From positions 1,178,001 to 1,242,000 of the forward strand of contig NZ_JAAWVT010000001.1 of the NCBI RefSeq assembly GCF_012271785.1: 64,000 bases of DNA, given 5' to 3'. This DNA is from Paeniglutamicibacter terrestris (lineage in GTDB: Bacteria > Actinomycetota > Actinomycetes > Actinomycetales > Micrococcaceae). The notes beneath the pieces were generated by a model. It was not told the origin of the DNA and ran no database searches. It saw only the letters and a list, made by a program, of their open reading frames with translations. Below, piece by piece: positions 34,351 through 42,309 of this stretch. The position numbers were made by a program, and so were the translations under genes. Each line of letters starts with the position of its first letter. Positions within the stretch are counted from its first letter, which is position 1.

Positions 34351-35570
34351 ACCTTCACCACAAACTCGTCGTCATTTTTCATATCAATCAGTACATCGCC
34401 ACCGGCCAACCGCGCCCTTTCGGTCACACCGGTGAGACCCAGCCCGGCGGCAGGGGCACCGGAGGGCGGGCGTTGCCCACGAAGACCCGCGGGAAGCCGA
34501 TTAGAGACCCGCAGCAGGAGCTGGTCGTCAGCGCCCCCGGCAATTTCCAGGGTCACCGGCTCTCCGGGGGCATGGCGCCGTGCATTGGTGAGCGTTTCCT
34601 GGATGATGCGATAGAGATGCCGGCCGGTGGATTGGGTGAGGCTTGGGAGCCGGTCGCTCGTCGCCTGCGACATCACCACCTCAACTTCGGTTCCCACCGC
34701 GCGGCTTTCGGCAATGACTTGGTTCAGTTCCCCCAGAGTGGGTTGCGGCCTAGCCAGTTCATTAGCAAAGAGCGTTCCCGGATCCCGTAACGTGCCCAGC
34801 ACCTCGCGCAGTTCACCCAGAGCCAGGCGCGAATTTTCCCTGATGATCCCCGCCGTGGCACGCGTCTGTTCAGGCGATAAATCTTGGCGAATTTCCAATG
34901 CCCCCGAATGCAGGGCAACAAGCGAGAGTCGATGGGCCAGCACATCATGCATTTCTCGAGCAATGCGAGTTCGTTCATCGGCCTTTGCGGCATGGATCTG
35001 CGCCTGCCGTTCACGCTGGGCACTGCGCGTCTGTTCAAGTAGTGAGTCCGCCAGTTGCCGCTTGCCGCCGATATACATGCCGATCAGCATCGTCGGGCCC
35101 ACCAGCACGATGCCCACGATTAATGTCTGCCACCAGGTGATCACCTCATCGGGCATCGGTAGCACAACACCCAACAACGCCTCGGAGGCGAATATGCCCA
35201 GCAAAAAGAGGGTTCCGATGCCCAGTATTTCCCACATCCGGCGCCTGGTAGCCAGGGACACCATGGCCAAACCCGCAAAGGGCATGGCCAGCGTTGACGG
35301 AATGGAAAGCAGCACCAGACTAGCTGCCATCACAACGGGGAAACGATGACGCAGGGGGTACAACACCAAGGCAACGATCCCACCGAGGATATCGAGGAAA
35401 ATCAGTGACCCCACGGCCTGAACATCAACCGCCGAATCGGGTGAATATTCGCTATAGGTGAGCGCATAGGCGATTTGCCCCATGATCAGACCCAACCCGA
35501 TGCGCCAGAACTGCGCCAGGAACCGCCGCAGCTTGCTGCGCGCTCGTCCCTGCCGATGCTCGGTAGTCAT
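34335..35570 (-). CDS. sensor histidine kinase, HisKA_3 type (pair 2)
   Basis: The 411-residue protein starts at the ATG at 35570 (MTTEHRQGRARSKLRRFL); the frame is open for 176 more codons upstream, but those lie antisense to the CPBP gene and are not real. Five or six membrane helices (residues 20-170) precede ADERTRIAREMHDVLAHRLSLVALH, with the phosphoacceptor His, and a HATPase with RIIQETLTNARRHAPGEPVTLEIAG and GLGLTGVTERARLAGG. It diverges from the CPBP protease gene with 132 bases between starts. The ribosome binding site is weak (GCAGGT). Confidence 0.92.
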   Translation of the reverse strand: MTTEHRQGRARSKLRRFLAQFWRIGLGLIMGQIAYALTYSEYSPDSAVDVQAVGSLIFLDILGGIVALVLYPLRHRFPVVMAASLVLLSIPSTLAMPFAGLAMVSLATRRRMWEILGIGTLFLLGIFASEALLGVVLPMPDEVITWWQTLIVGIVLVGPTMLIGMYIGGKRQLADSLLEQTRSAQRERQAQIHAAKADERTRIAREMHDVLAHRLSLVALHSGALEIRQDLSPEQTRATAGIIRENSRLALGELREVLGTLRDPGTLFANELARPQPTLGELNQVIAESRAVGTEVEVVMSQATSDRLPSLTQSTGRHLYRIIQETLTNARRHAPGEPVTLEIAGGADDQLLLRVSNRLPAGLRGQRPPSGAPAAGLGLTGVTERARLAGGDVLIDMKNDDEFVVKVWLPW

Positions 35571-35702
35571 ACCTGCAACGATACCGGCGGCAAAGCGGCA
35601 GCGGCATCGGCCGATAGGACCACCCGAGGGCGCCACCGGGGAGAGAAAAGATCCTCCGAAATGTCGAGGCACGTCGGGGCCTCGGTGATACAGAATGGGG
35701 TC

Positions 35703-36770
35703 ATGAACACGATCCCGTCCCTCCCGCCACCGGGAGCGAACCCGCCACCGAGCCTGCCTCCCGCCTATTGGGTTCCGGCCCCGGTGGCTCAGCTTCCACC
35801 GGCGAAGCCCCTGCCTTTCCACCGCATGGCACGCACCTACTCCGCCTATCGCTGGTTCAAACCCCTGCTGGTTGGACTCATCGCCCTGGGTCTTTATATC
35901 GGGATGATGATCATCGCGAGCATCGGTTTCTTTGTTGTCATCTTGAGTGACCCGGCGCTCGAGGCCCTGCTGGACTCGGCGATGAGCTCCCCCGAAGACC
36001 TGGATATGAGCGAACCGAGCATCTTCGTTTTCGCCATGATCTCCATCATTTTGATGCTGCCGGCCATCCTGTGGGCAACACGGATGATGAACGTCCAAAA
36101 GGTTGGATCACTCAGCTCCGTCACGGGAAGAATCCGCTGGGGCTGGCTGGGCTGGTGCGCGACTGTGGCGCTCGGAGTCTTGGGATTGAGCTTCGGATTA
36201 TCCTTCTTGGTGGATTCCATCGCCGGTTATGAGGTGGCTCCCAGCGGTGGTGCCCCCAATCTGTGGCTCATGGTGGGACTGACGCTTTTGCTGGTGCCAT
36301 TCCAGGCGGCGGCCGAGGAATATGTATTCCGCGGCTATCTGATGCAATTGATCGGAGGCTGGTTACGGCATCCCGCCTTCGCCATCTTGCTCCCCATTCC
36401 GTTTTTTGTGCTGGGTCACGACTACGACATCTATGGACAGTTGGATGTTGGAATGTTCGCCCTGGCCGCGGGTTGGCTCACCTGGCGCACCGGCGGTCTG
36501 GAAGCGGCAATTGCCCTGCACGTGGTCAATAACGTTCTGCTGTTCTTGATGGGCGCGGTCGGACTGATCGACGTGAATGACTCCGCGGGCAGCCTGGGAA
36601 GCCTGATCTTCTCGACGGTGACCACCGGCGTATTTGTGCTGCTGGTTCTGTGGCTGGCCAATCGGCGCCACATCCAACGATTCAGCACGCCGCGCCCGCC
36701 GACACCGGTACTCACGGCGCCCGATTCCTGGGTTCAGCCCGGCGGCTGGACCCCACCGTCGGCGCACTGA
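35703..36770 (+). CDS. CPBP family intramembrane metalloprotease
   Basis: The 355-residue protein has a Pro-rich cytoplasmic lead (residues 1-40), about eight membrane helices, and the CPBP (Abi/Rce1) motifs: QAAAEEYVFRGYLMQLIGG (EExxxR), the FFVLGHDYDIYG segment with the second-motif His, and ALHVVNNVLLF (HxxxN). The C-terminal tail is Pro-rich again. CPBP proteases cleave within the membrane and in bacteria are linked to bacteriocin self-immunity or signalling. The ATG at 35703 is preceded by GGGG and begins the conserved protein; the frame upstream is antisense to the kinase. It lies between two two-component systems. Confidence 0.9.
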   Translation: MNTIPSLPPPGANPPPSLPPAYWVPAPVAQLPPAKPLPFHRMARTYSAYRWFKPLLVGLIALGLYIGMMIIASIGFFVVILSDPALEALLDSAMSSPEDLDMSEPSIFVFAMISIILMLPAILWATRMMNVQKVGSLSSVTGRIRWGWLGWCATVALGVLGLSFGLSFLVDSIAGYEVAPSGGAPNLWLMVGLTLLLVPFQAAAEEYVFRGYLMQLIGGWLRHPAFAILLPIPFFVLGHDYDIYGQLDVGMFALAAGWLTWRTGGLEAAIALHVVNNVLLFLMGAVGLIDVNDSAGSLGSLIFSTVTTGVFVLLVLWLANRRHIQRFSTPRPPTPVLTAPDSWVQPGGWTPPSAH

Positions 36771-36839
36771 GTCGGGTTCCTCAACTCCGTACGCAGGTAT
36801 CTGTACCTCAAGTACACAACAGAAACAGTAGGTAGAAGG

Positions 36840-37493
36840 ATGATCGTGAAGTCAGATGCCTGGCGCGCCGCAGGACTCGGAGGATTAACCCTAGTCGGCT
36901 CGCTGACCGCGCTACTGCTAACCGGTTGCGTCCCGCTTGATGAGCCAACCCCCAGCCCCGCCACCTCGGAGACGACATCAACTCCCACCCCAGCAGCAGA
37001 ACCGACGAGTTGGGACGACTGCGGTGAACCCACGATCAGCCATGCAGAGCCCGCGGAAAAGGGCTGGCGCATCATCGGCGCCATGGAGCTGAAGATCCAG
37101 GACGGCTCGCGGTCCACGACGGAGTACTTCACACGGAGCCTAGCCCCATCCATCGTGTGGGAGGGTTCGGGGCAACCGTCGGATCGCTTCACCGAGCAGA
37201 TCTCCGAGGTGATCGAGCATCCCACCACCGGGGTCATCTTCGGGAATGAATCCGTGGCAGATATGTTCCAAGGCGTCAAGGTCCCTGGGACCACACTGGG
37301 CTACCAAGCGGTTGAAGAAATTTCGGTGCCGATCACACTATCGTGCGGCGATCATGTGGCCTTCGGAACGGTTAACACTTGGATGAACAACGAGACCGGA
37401 ATCATCGATTGTTCCCTGCCGGCCGAGGGAGAACCAGAACTGCCCAGCAATATGGCCCGGAAGCAATGGTGCCCGGACACGGGCTCTAACTGA
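36840..37493 (+). CDS. lipoprotein of unknown function
   Basis: The 217-residue product has a signal helix ending in LLLTGC (Cys30 lipidated), a Pro/Thr/Ser-rich linker of about 30 residues (PTPSPATSETTSTPTPAAEPT) and a globular domain of about 150 residues with four cysteines (WDDCGEPTIS, LSCGDHVAF, IIDCSLPAE, KQWCPDTG) that could form two disulfides. AGAAGG abuts the ATG at 36840, so the GTG at 36846 may be the real start. It follows the CPBP gene after 69 bases and could share its transcript. No family was recognised. Confidence 0.75.
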   Translation: MIVKSDAWRAAGLGGLTLVGSLTALLLTGCVPLDEPTPSPATSETTSTPTPAAEPTSWDDCGEPTISHAEPAEKGWRIIGAMELKIQDGSRSTTEYFTRSLAPSIVWEGSGQPSDRFTEQISEVIEHPTTGVIFGNESVADMFQGVKVPGTTLGYQAVEEISVPITLSCGDHVAFGTVNTWMNNETGIIDCSLPAEGEPELPSNMARKQWCPDTGSN

Positions 37494-37503
37494 GCACTCG
37501 TTT

Positions 37504-38139
37504 CTAACGAATGAGTCTCAGACTGCGAGCCCTGTCGATGGCTGCCGTACGATTCTCCACGCCCAGCTTGTTATAGATGTGGATCAGGTGGGTCTTGACC
37601 GTGGACTGGGAGATGAACAGGTCGGCGGCGATTTCCTTGTTGCTGTGTCCGCGGGCCAGTAGCTGCAGCAGCTGAAGTTCGCGCGGGCTCAGATCGGTGG
37701 AGTTGGCACGCGCGTCGGGGGTGAAGCGCGCGGCGATGTCGGCGGAGAGCACTTGCGCCCCGGCGGCAGCGGCCTCGACCGCCGCGAGCACATCGGGCAG
37801 CGGGGCATCCTTGAGCAGATAGCCCGCGGCGCCGGCATCCAGTGCCGCCCTGATGTCGGCATCCGAGTCGTAGGTGGTCAGGATCAGCACCGGAGGTCCG
37901 TTTATGGCCCGGATGCGTGCGGTGGCGGTGGCTCCGTCCATGCCATCCATCTGCAGATCCATGAGCACCACATCCACGCGCTCACCCAGGGTTTTTAACC
38001 GCTCGAGTTGGGCCAGTGCCGCGGCACCATCGGCGGCCTCGGCCAGCACCTGCAGCCCGCCCTGTTCGGTGAGCACCGCGCGCAGGCCGGCACGCACCAC
38101 CGGATGGTCATCAACAAGCATGATCTTCAGGGTAGGCAT
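37504..38139 (-). CDS. NarL/FixJ response regulator (pair 3)
   Basis: The 211-residue regulator has a receiver (LKIMLVDDHPVVRAGLRAVL, Asp61 in VVLMDLQMDGMDG, LTTYDSDADI, GYLLKDAPL) and a LuxR domain (LSPRELQLLQLLARGHSNKEIAADLFISQSTVKTHLIHIYNKLGVENRTAAIDRA). Its ATG overlaps the kinase stop (TGATG), so they are coupled. It is convergent with the lipoprotein gene, 10 bases away. Confidence 0.95.
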   Translation of the reverse strand: MPTLKIMLVDDHPVVRAGLRAVLTEQGGLQVLAEAADGAAALAQLERLKTLGERVDVVLMDLQMDGMDGATATARIRAINGPPVLILTTYDSDADIRAALDAGAAGYLLKDAPLPDVLAAVEAAAAGAQVLSADIAARFTPDARANSTDLSPRELQLLQLLARGHSNKEIAADLFISQSTVKTHLIHIYNKLGVENRTAAIDRARSLRLIR

Positions 38140-39437
38140 CAGGAGTCGCTTTCTGCGGTGTTTAGCGGAATACGAACGGCCAATACCGTTCCCTCCCCGG
38201 GTGCGGATTCGATCTCCAGGGTGCCACCGAGCAGCCCGAGGCGCTCGCGTAGCCCGGCCAGACCGTAGCCGGTGCCATCGCTGCGTGGTTTGGCCGGAAT
38301 GTCGCCGGGACTCATGCCCTTCCCGTCATCAAACACATCAAGTGTCACGGCATCCGAAAGGTATCCCAGGCTCAGCACTGCACGTGTGGCATGCGCATGG
38401 GCGCCAATGTTGGCCAGCCCGGATTGGGCGGCACGAATGAGCGCCGCGGAGACCTGCGGGGGCAGGGCGATTGCCGTGCCGTCTTGGCGGAAGCTGACAA
38501 GAAATCCGTGGCCAGCCGCGGTGGCGCTTCGTTCGGTGCTGGCACAGAGTCGGCGCAGCTTGCCGGCCAGCGACTGAGTGCCGGAAGCTGAGGACAAATC
38601 GGCCACGAAGTCTCGCGCCTCGGCAAGGTTTTCCGCGGCCGTGGCACCGATGGTTTCGAGTCGATCGGCGGCTGCGGTGGTATCCCCCGCGGCCAGAGCC
38701 GCGGCGGCGGAGCGGGAGACCAAGACGATGCTGGAGAGTCCCTGGGCCAGGGTGTCGTGAATTTCGCGGGAGAGCCGGGTGCGTTCGGCCAAAGTCCCGG
38801 CGCGGTGTTGTTCCTCGGCGAGCGCCGCACGGGTGGTTCGCAACTCGTCCAGGGCCCGGCGTTGGTTGACCCCCTCGGCATACAGCGCCTGGTAGGCCAT
38901 GCCCATGATGACCGCGAAGATCGCGCCGAGCATCGGACCCAGGATCTGCGGCAGCGCAAGGGCTCCCGAGTGGTACCAACCGGCGGCGATGACCGCAAAG
39001 GTCAGCAGCGAGACGGCAACCAGCGCGTGGCGCTGGCCCAAAATATGCAGGTGGAGGAAGAACAGCGGGAACGCCAACCAGGAGAAGTCGGCGTGCAGGT
39101 AGAGCAGCACGAGCCAGAGCAATACGACCCCGGCCAGCCACCACGTGGCCCAGGGCGCGGTACTGGGTGCCCGACCTGCGGCATGGCGTTTTTCCGCGAT
39201 GGTTCCGGCCAGATATAGCGTCGCCAGCAGAAAGGCGAGGGTGATGGCGGCGACGCGGCGCTGCGTTGTCGTTTCCGAGATCAATACGCGCACGAGTCCG
39301 ACGGCGAGTAGCGCGGCAAATCCGACGTGGAGGCCCACCCGTAAAACGCGCAGCACCATCTCACCGGCCGAGGCAGCCGGTTCTTCCACGGGACTCGCTC
39401 CGGCTCCGCGGCGTGGTGGGTTGGCAGGAACGCTCAT
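38139..39437 (-). CDS. sensor histidine kinase, HisKA_3 type (pair 3)
   Basis: The 432-residue protein has five to six membrane helices (residues 30-160), a coiled-coil helix (YAEGVNQRRALDELRTTRAALAEEQHRAG), the phosphorylation site RTRLSREIHDTLAQGLSSIVL, and a HATPase with GLANIGAHAHATRAVLSLGY and GTGYGLAGLRERLGLLGGTLEIESAPGEG. The ATG at 39437 (MSVPANPP) has GGGAG only 2 bases away, so the start could differ slightly. It is most like kinases that sense envelope stress, but the signal is unknown. Confidence 0.92.
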   Translation of the reverse strand: MSVPANPPRRGAGASPVEEPAASAGEMVLRVLRVGLHVGFAALLAVGLVRVLISETTTQRRVAAITLAFLLATLYLAGTIAEKRHAAGRAPSTAPWATWWLAGVVLLWLVLLYLHADFSWLAFPLFFLHLHILGQRHALVAVSLLTFAVIAAGWYHSGALALPQILGPMLGAIFAVIMGMAYQALYAEGVNQRRALDELRTTRAALAEEQHRAGTLAERTRLSREIHDTLAQGLSSIVLVSRSAAAALAAGDTTAAADRLETIGATAAENLAEARDFVADLSSASGTQSLAGKLRRLCASTERSATAAGHGFLVSFRQDGTAIALPPQVSAALIRAAQSGLANIGAHAHATRAVLSLGYLSDAVTLDVFDDGKGMSPGDIPAKPRSDGTGYGLAGLRERLGLLGGTLEIESAPGEGTVLAVRIPLNTAESDS

Positions 39438-39565
39438 GTCTCCCAGCGTAGCGCCGTGCCCCGTGACCCGGCTCCACCGAATGGTTGAGTCCACGCGTCT
39501 CCCCTACCAAGACTCAGGAGCGCATACGAACAAGCATATATCGGTATATATCAGCGTGTAGGTAT

Positions 39566-39583
39566 GTATAGAAATTTTCATAC
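39566..39583. repeat. AT-rich palindrome before the AAA ATPase gene
   Basis: GTATAGAAATTTTCATAC is nearly palindromic and sits 23 bases before the ATPase start, in an AT-rich stretch that also holds TATATCGGTATATATC (39537-39552). A closely related palindrome in inverted orientation follows the gene at 40853-40872 (reverse complement GTATAGGAATTTTCTTATAC). Confidence 0.7.
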
Positions 39584-39605
39584 ACTTATCTATATACTCC
39601 TAGAC

Positions 39606-40784
39606 ATGGAACCTGCCCTCAACCCTTACAGCCCCGGATCTGGTCTTCAACCCCCGTTTCTTGCTGGAAGGGAAGGCGAAATCGAAGCTTTTGACCTGCT
39701 GCTTGCCCGGACGAAACTGCAATACCAAGGGCGAGGAATGATACTCGGCGGTCTCCGCGGCGTGGGAAAAACTGTACTTCTGAACAAGCTGCGCGGCATG
39801 GCACGGCATCATGAATGGCTCGAGGTGAAGCTCGAAGCCCGGCCCGGCGCCGCTGGTTCCATCGACAATCGCAAAACGCTTGCACGGGAACTGCAAGTTG
39901 CTGCTAGGCGATTCACCACATCTTCGTACGCCGGGGAAAAGTTCAAGCAGATGCTGCGCACCCTAACCTCGTTTAGTCTCAGCCTGGGCGCCCAAGGCAT
40001 CTCACTCGGAGTGGAAGCCGATCTCACGCGTGCTGGTACTGGACAAATCGAAATCGATTTACGGGATCTAACAGAGGATTTGGCGAGGGCGATGCGTACT
40101 CTACGCAGAGGTTTCGTCATCTTTATCGACGAAATGCAAGACCTCGACAATGAGCTGCTGTCAGCTTTGGTTACTGCGCAGCATCATGCTGGTCAGGAGG
40201 AACTGCCCTTTTATGTAGTTGGAGCCGGGCTCCCCAATCTCCCTTCACGGTTAGCAGAGGCACGAAGCTATGCGGAGCGTCTCTTCGACTATCGGGTCAT
40301 CGGGACGCTTGAAGCGAAGGAAGCAATCGACTCATTCCAAATTCCGGCAGGAAGAGCTGGGCAGGAGTACTCCCCTGAGGCACTTGAAGTTCTCCTCAAT
40401 GTCTCTGGCCGGTACCCCTATTTCATCCAGGAATTCGGAAGTGCAATGTGGGAAGCGGCCCAAGAATCTCCATTCACTGACGTCGACGCTGAAATTGCAT
40501 CAAAAATTGGGCTTCAACGGCTCGATTCCGGCTTTTTCCCATCCCGTTGGGACCGAGCGACACCGAGGGAACGCCAGTACCTGACCGCCATGGCACAAGA
40601 TGGCGAAGACGGTTCTTCCAGCTCATCCGTCGCAACGAGACTTGGCACAGCCGTCCAAAACCTAGGCCCAACTCGTGCGCAACTAATTGGAAAGGGGCTC
40701 ATCTTTTCACCAGACCATGGACGTGTCGCCTTCACCGTACCGGGCATGAGCGCCTACATCGAGCGCCAACACTTTGCAGACTAG
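39606..40784 (+). CDS. solitary AAA ATPase (AAA_16 / Orc1-Cdc6-like)
   Basis: The 392-residue protein begins MEPALNPYSPGSGLQPP and has a RecA/AAA core: FLAGREGEIEAFDLLL, Walker A LGGLRGVGKT (residues 47-56), Walker B RGFVIFIDEMQDL, sensor-like FYVVGAGLPNLPSRLAEARSYAERLFDYRVIGTL, a lid domain (YSPEALEVLLNVSGRYPYFIQEFG), and a C-terminal winged-helix-like region (ATPRERQYLTAMAQDGEDGSSSSSVATRLG, then LIGKGLIFSPDHGRVAFTVPGMSAYI). Architecture resembles Orc1/Cdc6 and STAND-type ATPases. No partner gene is adjacent. It is framed by two related AT-rich palindromes, which suggests a mobile or separately regulated gene. The ATG at 39606 is chosen because upstream codons from 39564 lie within the palindrome. 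Confidence 0.85.
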   Translation: MEPALNPYSPGSGLQPPFLAGREGEIEAFDLLLARTKLQYQGRGMILGGLRGVGKTVLLNKLRGMARHHEWLEVKLEARPGAAGSIDNRKTLARELQVAARRFTTSSYAGEKFKQMLRTLTSFSLSLGAQGISLGVEADLTRAGTGQIEIDLRDLTEDLARAMRTLRRGFVIFIDEMQDLDNELLSALVTAQHHAGQEELPFYVVGAGLPNLPSRLAEARSYAERLFDYRVIGTLEAKEAIDSFQIPAGRAGQEYSPEALEVLLNVSGRYPYFIQEFGSAMWEAAQESPFTDVDAEIASKIGLQRLDSGFFPSRWDRATPRERQYLTAMAQDGEDGSSSSSVATRLGTAVQNLGPTRAQLIGKGLIFSPDHGRVAFTVPGMSAYIERQHFAD

Positions 40785-40852
40785 GGTCACCGACTCCATT
40801 CAAGGTCCCAAACCCTAGTGGAAGCTAGCGGCCTATAGGGGCCTATGTGGCC

Positions 40853-40872
40853 GTATAAGAAAATTCCTATAC
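40853..40872. repeat. AT-rich palindrome after the AAA ATPase gene
   Basis: GTATAAGAAAATTCCTATAC is the inverted counterpart of the site at 39566-39583; thirteen of the first fourteen positions agree when one is reversed. A tandem of GGCCTATAGG and GGCCTATGTGG (40830-40852) lies directly before it. Confidence 0.7.
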
Positions 40873-40896
40873 TTTGCTTGGTTGAACGTCTCGCGT

Positions 40897-42309
40897 TTAC
40901 AAGGAAATTCCGAACTCGTGGCGCAGGGCGCTTTGTGCGGCCAAATAGCCACACATGCCGTGGACCGCTGGTCCCGGCGGGGTGGAACTGGAGGCGAGAT
41001 AGATGCCCTTGGCCGGGGTCCGCCACGGATCGGGCGAGAGTACGGGGCGTGCCAGCATGCCCCGTAGGTCGGTCGCCCCACCGGAAATGTCACCACCCAC
41101 CAAGTTGGGGTTCTGCACCGCTAATCCGGGAGCAGTAGTGGTTTGAACATGCTCGATGGTGTTGATGAAGCCGGGAGCCACGGCTTCCAGCTGTCGATTC
41201 ATGGTCTCACTCATATCCCCGGGGTATCCGTTGGGCACGTGGGTATAGGCCCACAGCACGTGTTTGCCCGCAGGCGCTCGGGAGGAATCAAAGCCGCTGG
41301 GCTGCGAGACGATGGCGTAGGGGCCCGCGGAGACGCGGGTGCGGATCCGGCGTTCATCGCGTCCGATCTGCCCCGCGGTGCCTCCGAGGTGGATGGTGCC
41401 AGCATGAGCCAAATCGGAATTGCGCCATGGGACCGGGGCGTTGAGCACGTAGTGGACCAGGCACGAGCCCGGTCCTCTACGGGTGCGAGTGAGGATCTCC
41501 AAGTACTTCTGCGGCAGCGCGCTGCCTGCGATCTTGGCCAACGCCTCGGGTGAGGAATCAAAGATGACGGTCTTTTCCGGGATCTCGGCTCGATCGGTGA
41601 CCTCGGTGTTTAGTTCGATGTTTCCACCGGCCTCAACAAACATCGCAGCCAATGCGTCGGAGATGACTTGGGATCCGCCCAGCGGAATCGGCCAACCCCC
41701 GGCATGCGCGGATGCTGCCAGGAAGAGCCCAGCGCCCGAGGCACTCGGGCCCCTGCCGCCACCAGCGGCGTGGGCGGAACATCCAGCGATCATCGCCGCG
41801 GCCAGTTCCCCGGTGCCCAGCCCCGGAACCATCAGTTGGGCCGCACGCAGCCCGAAAACAGCAAGCGCTTCAAGCTCTCGCGGTCGGCGTAGCAATGGAT
41901 GCAGCAATAGCTCAGCGGTCTCTTCCATCCGCTTGACCACCGGCTCCAGCAGCCTGCGGTAGCCTGGCCCGTCGTGGCCTAATCCTTGGACGGTCCGCTC
42001 CAAATCCCGCCATCCGATCCCCACCTGGCCCGCGGGCATCGCGTGAGCAAAGGAGATCTTCGGGAGAACAAATTTCACGCGTTCGGCCAACCCGATCTCG
42101 GCAAAAAACGGGGAGAGCAACGCCATGGGGTGCACCGCCGAGCCCAAGTCGTGGATCGCTCCTGCGTAGCCGAGTTCTTGGGTGCGGGCCGCGCCGCCGA
42201 TCGTGCTATTGCGTTCCAGCAGCCTGACCGAGAGTCCCGCCCGGGCCATGGTTAGGGCCGCAGCCAACCCGTTGGGTCCGGCGCCCACCACCGCCACGTC
42301 ATAGGCCAC
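40897..42309 (-). CDS. FAD-dependent oxidoreductase, phytoene-desaturase/PYROXD2-like
   Basis: The protein of about 470 residues begins with a Rossmann FAD motif, VVGAGPNGLAAALTMARAGLSVRLLERNSTIGGAAR, followed by DLGSAVHPMALLSPFF, a central substrate domain, and a C-terminal FAD-contacting end, GIYLASSSTPPGPAVHGMCGYLAAQSAL, typical of the CrtI/PYROXD2 group. It should be an FAD-linked dehydrogenase or isomerase of a hydrophobic substrate; carotenoid synthesis cannot be claimed because no other crt gene is near. The start is set at a GTG at 42309 with GGAG 5 bases upstream; a TTG at 42327 is the alternative. It overlaps the upstream membrane-protein gene by about 11 bases. Confidence 0.85.
   Translation of the reverse strand: MAYDVAVVGAGPNGLAAALTMARAGLSVRLLERNSTIGGAARTQELGYAGAIHDLGSAVHPMALLSPFFAEIGLAERVKFVLPKISFAHAMPAGQVGIGWRDLERTVQGLGHDGPGYRRLLEPVVKRMEETAELLLHPLLRRPRELEALAVFGLRAAQLMVPGLGTGELAAAMIAGCSAHAAGGGRGPSASGAGLFLAASAHAGGWPIPLGGSQVISDALAAMFVEAGGNIELNTEVTDRAEIPEKTVIFDSSPEALAKIAGSALPQKYLEILTRTRRGPGSCLVHYVLNAPVPWRNSDLAHAGTIHLGGTAGQIGRDERRIRTRVSAGPYAIVSQPSGFDSSRAPAGKHVLWAYTHVPNGYPGDMSETMNRQLEAVAPGFINTIEHVQTTTAPGLAVQNPNLVGGDISGGATDLRGMLARPVLSPDPWRTPAKGIYLASSSTPPGPAVHGMCGYLAAQSALRHEFGISL

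Noticed and set aside
35571-36098. 176-codon extension of the second sensor kinase
   Set aside because: It is antisense to the CPBP protease gene and has non-protein-like composition (His/Gln/Asp/Arg-rich); the kinase begins at 35570.
39564-39605. Upstream ATG of the AAA ATPase at 39564
   Set aside because: The 14 extra codons fall inside the AT-rich palindrome; the protein-like start is the ATG at 39606.
40897-42309. Calling the FAD oxidoreductase a carotenoid phytoene desaturase (crtI)
   Set aside because: Only the fold-level FAD motifs match; no crtE, crtB or other carotenoid gene is near, and the PYROXD2-like group fits equally well.
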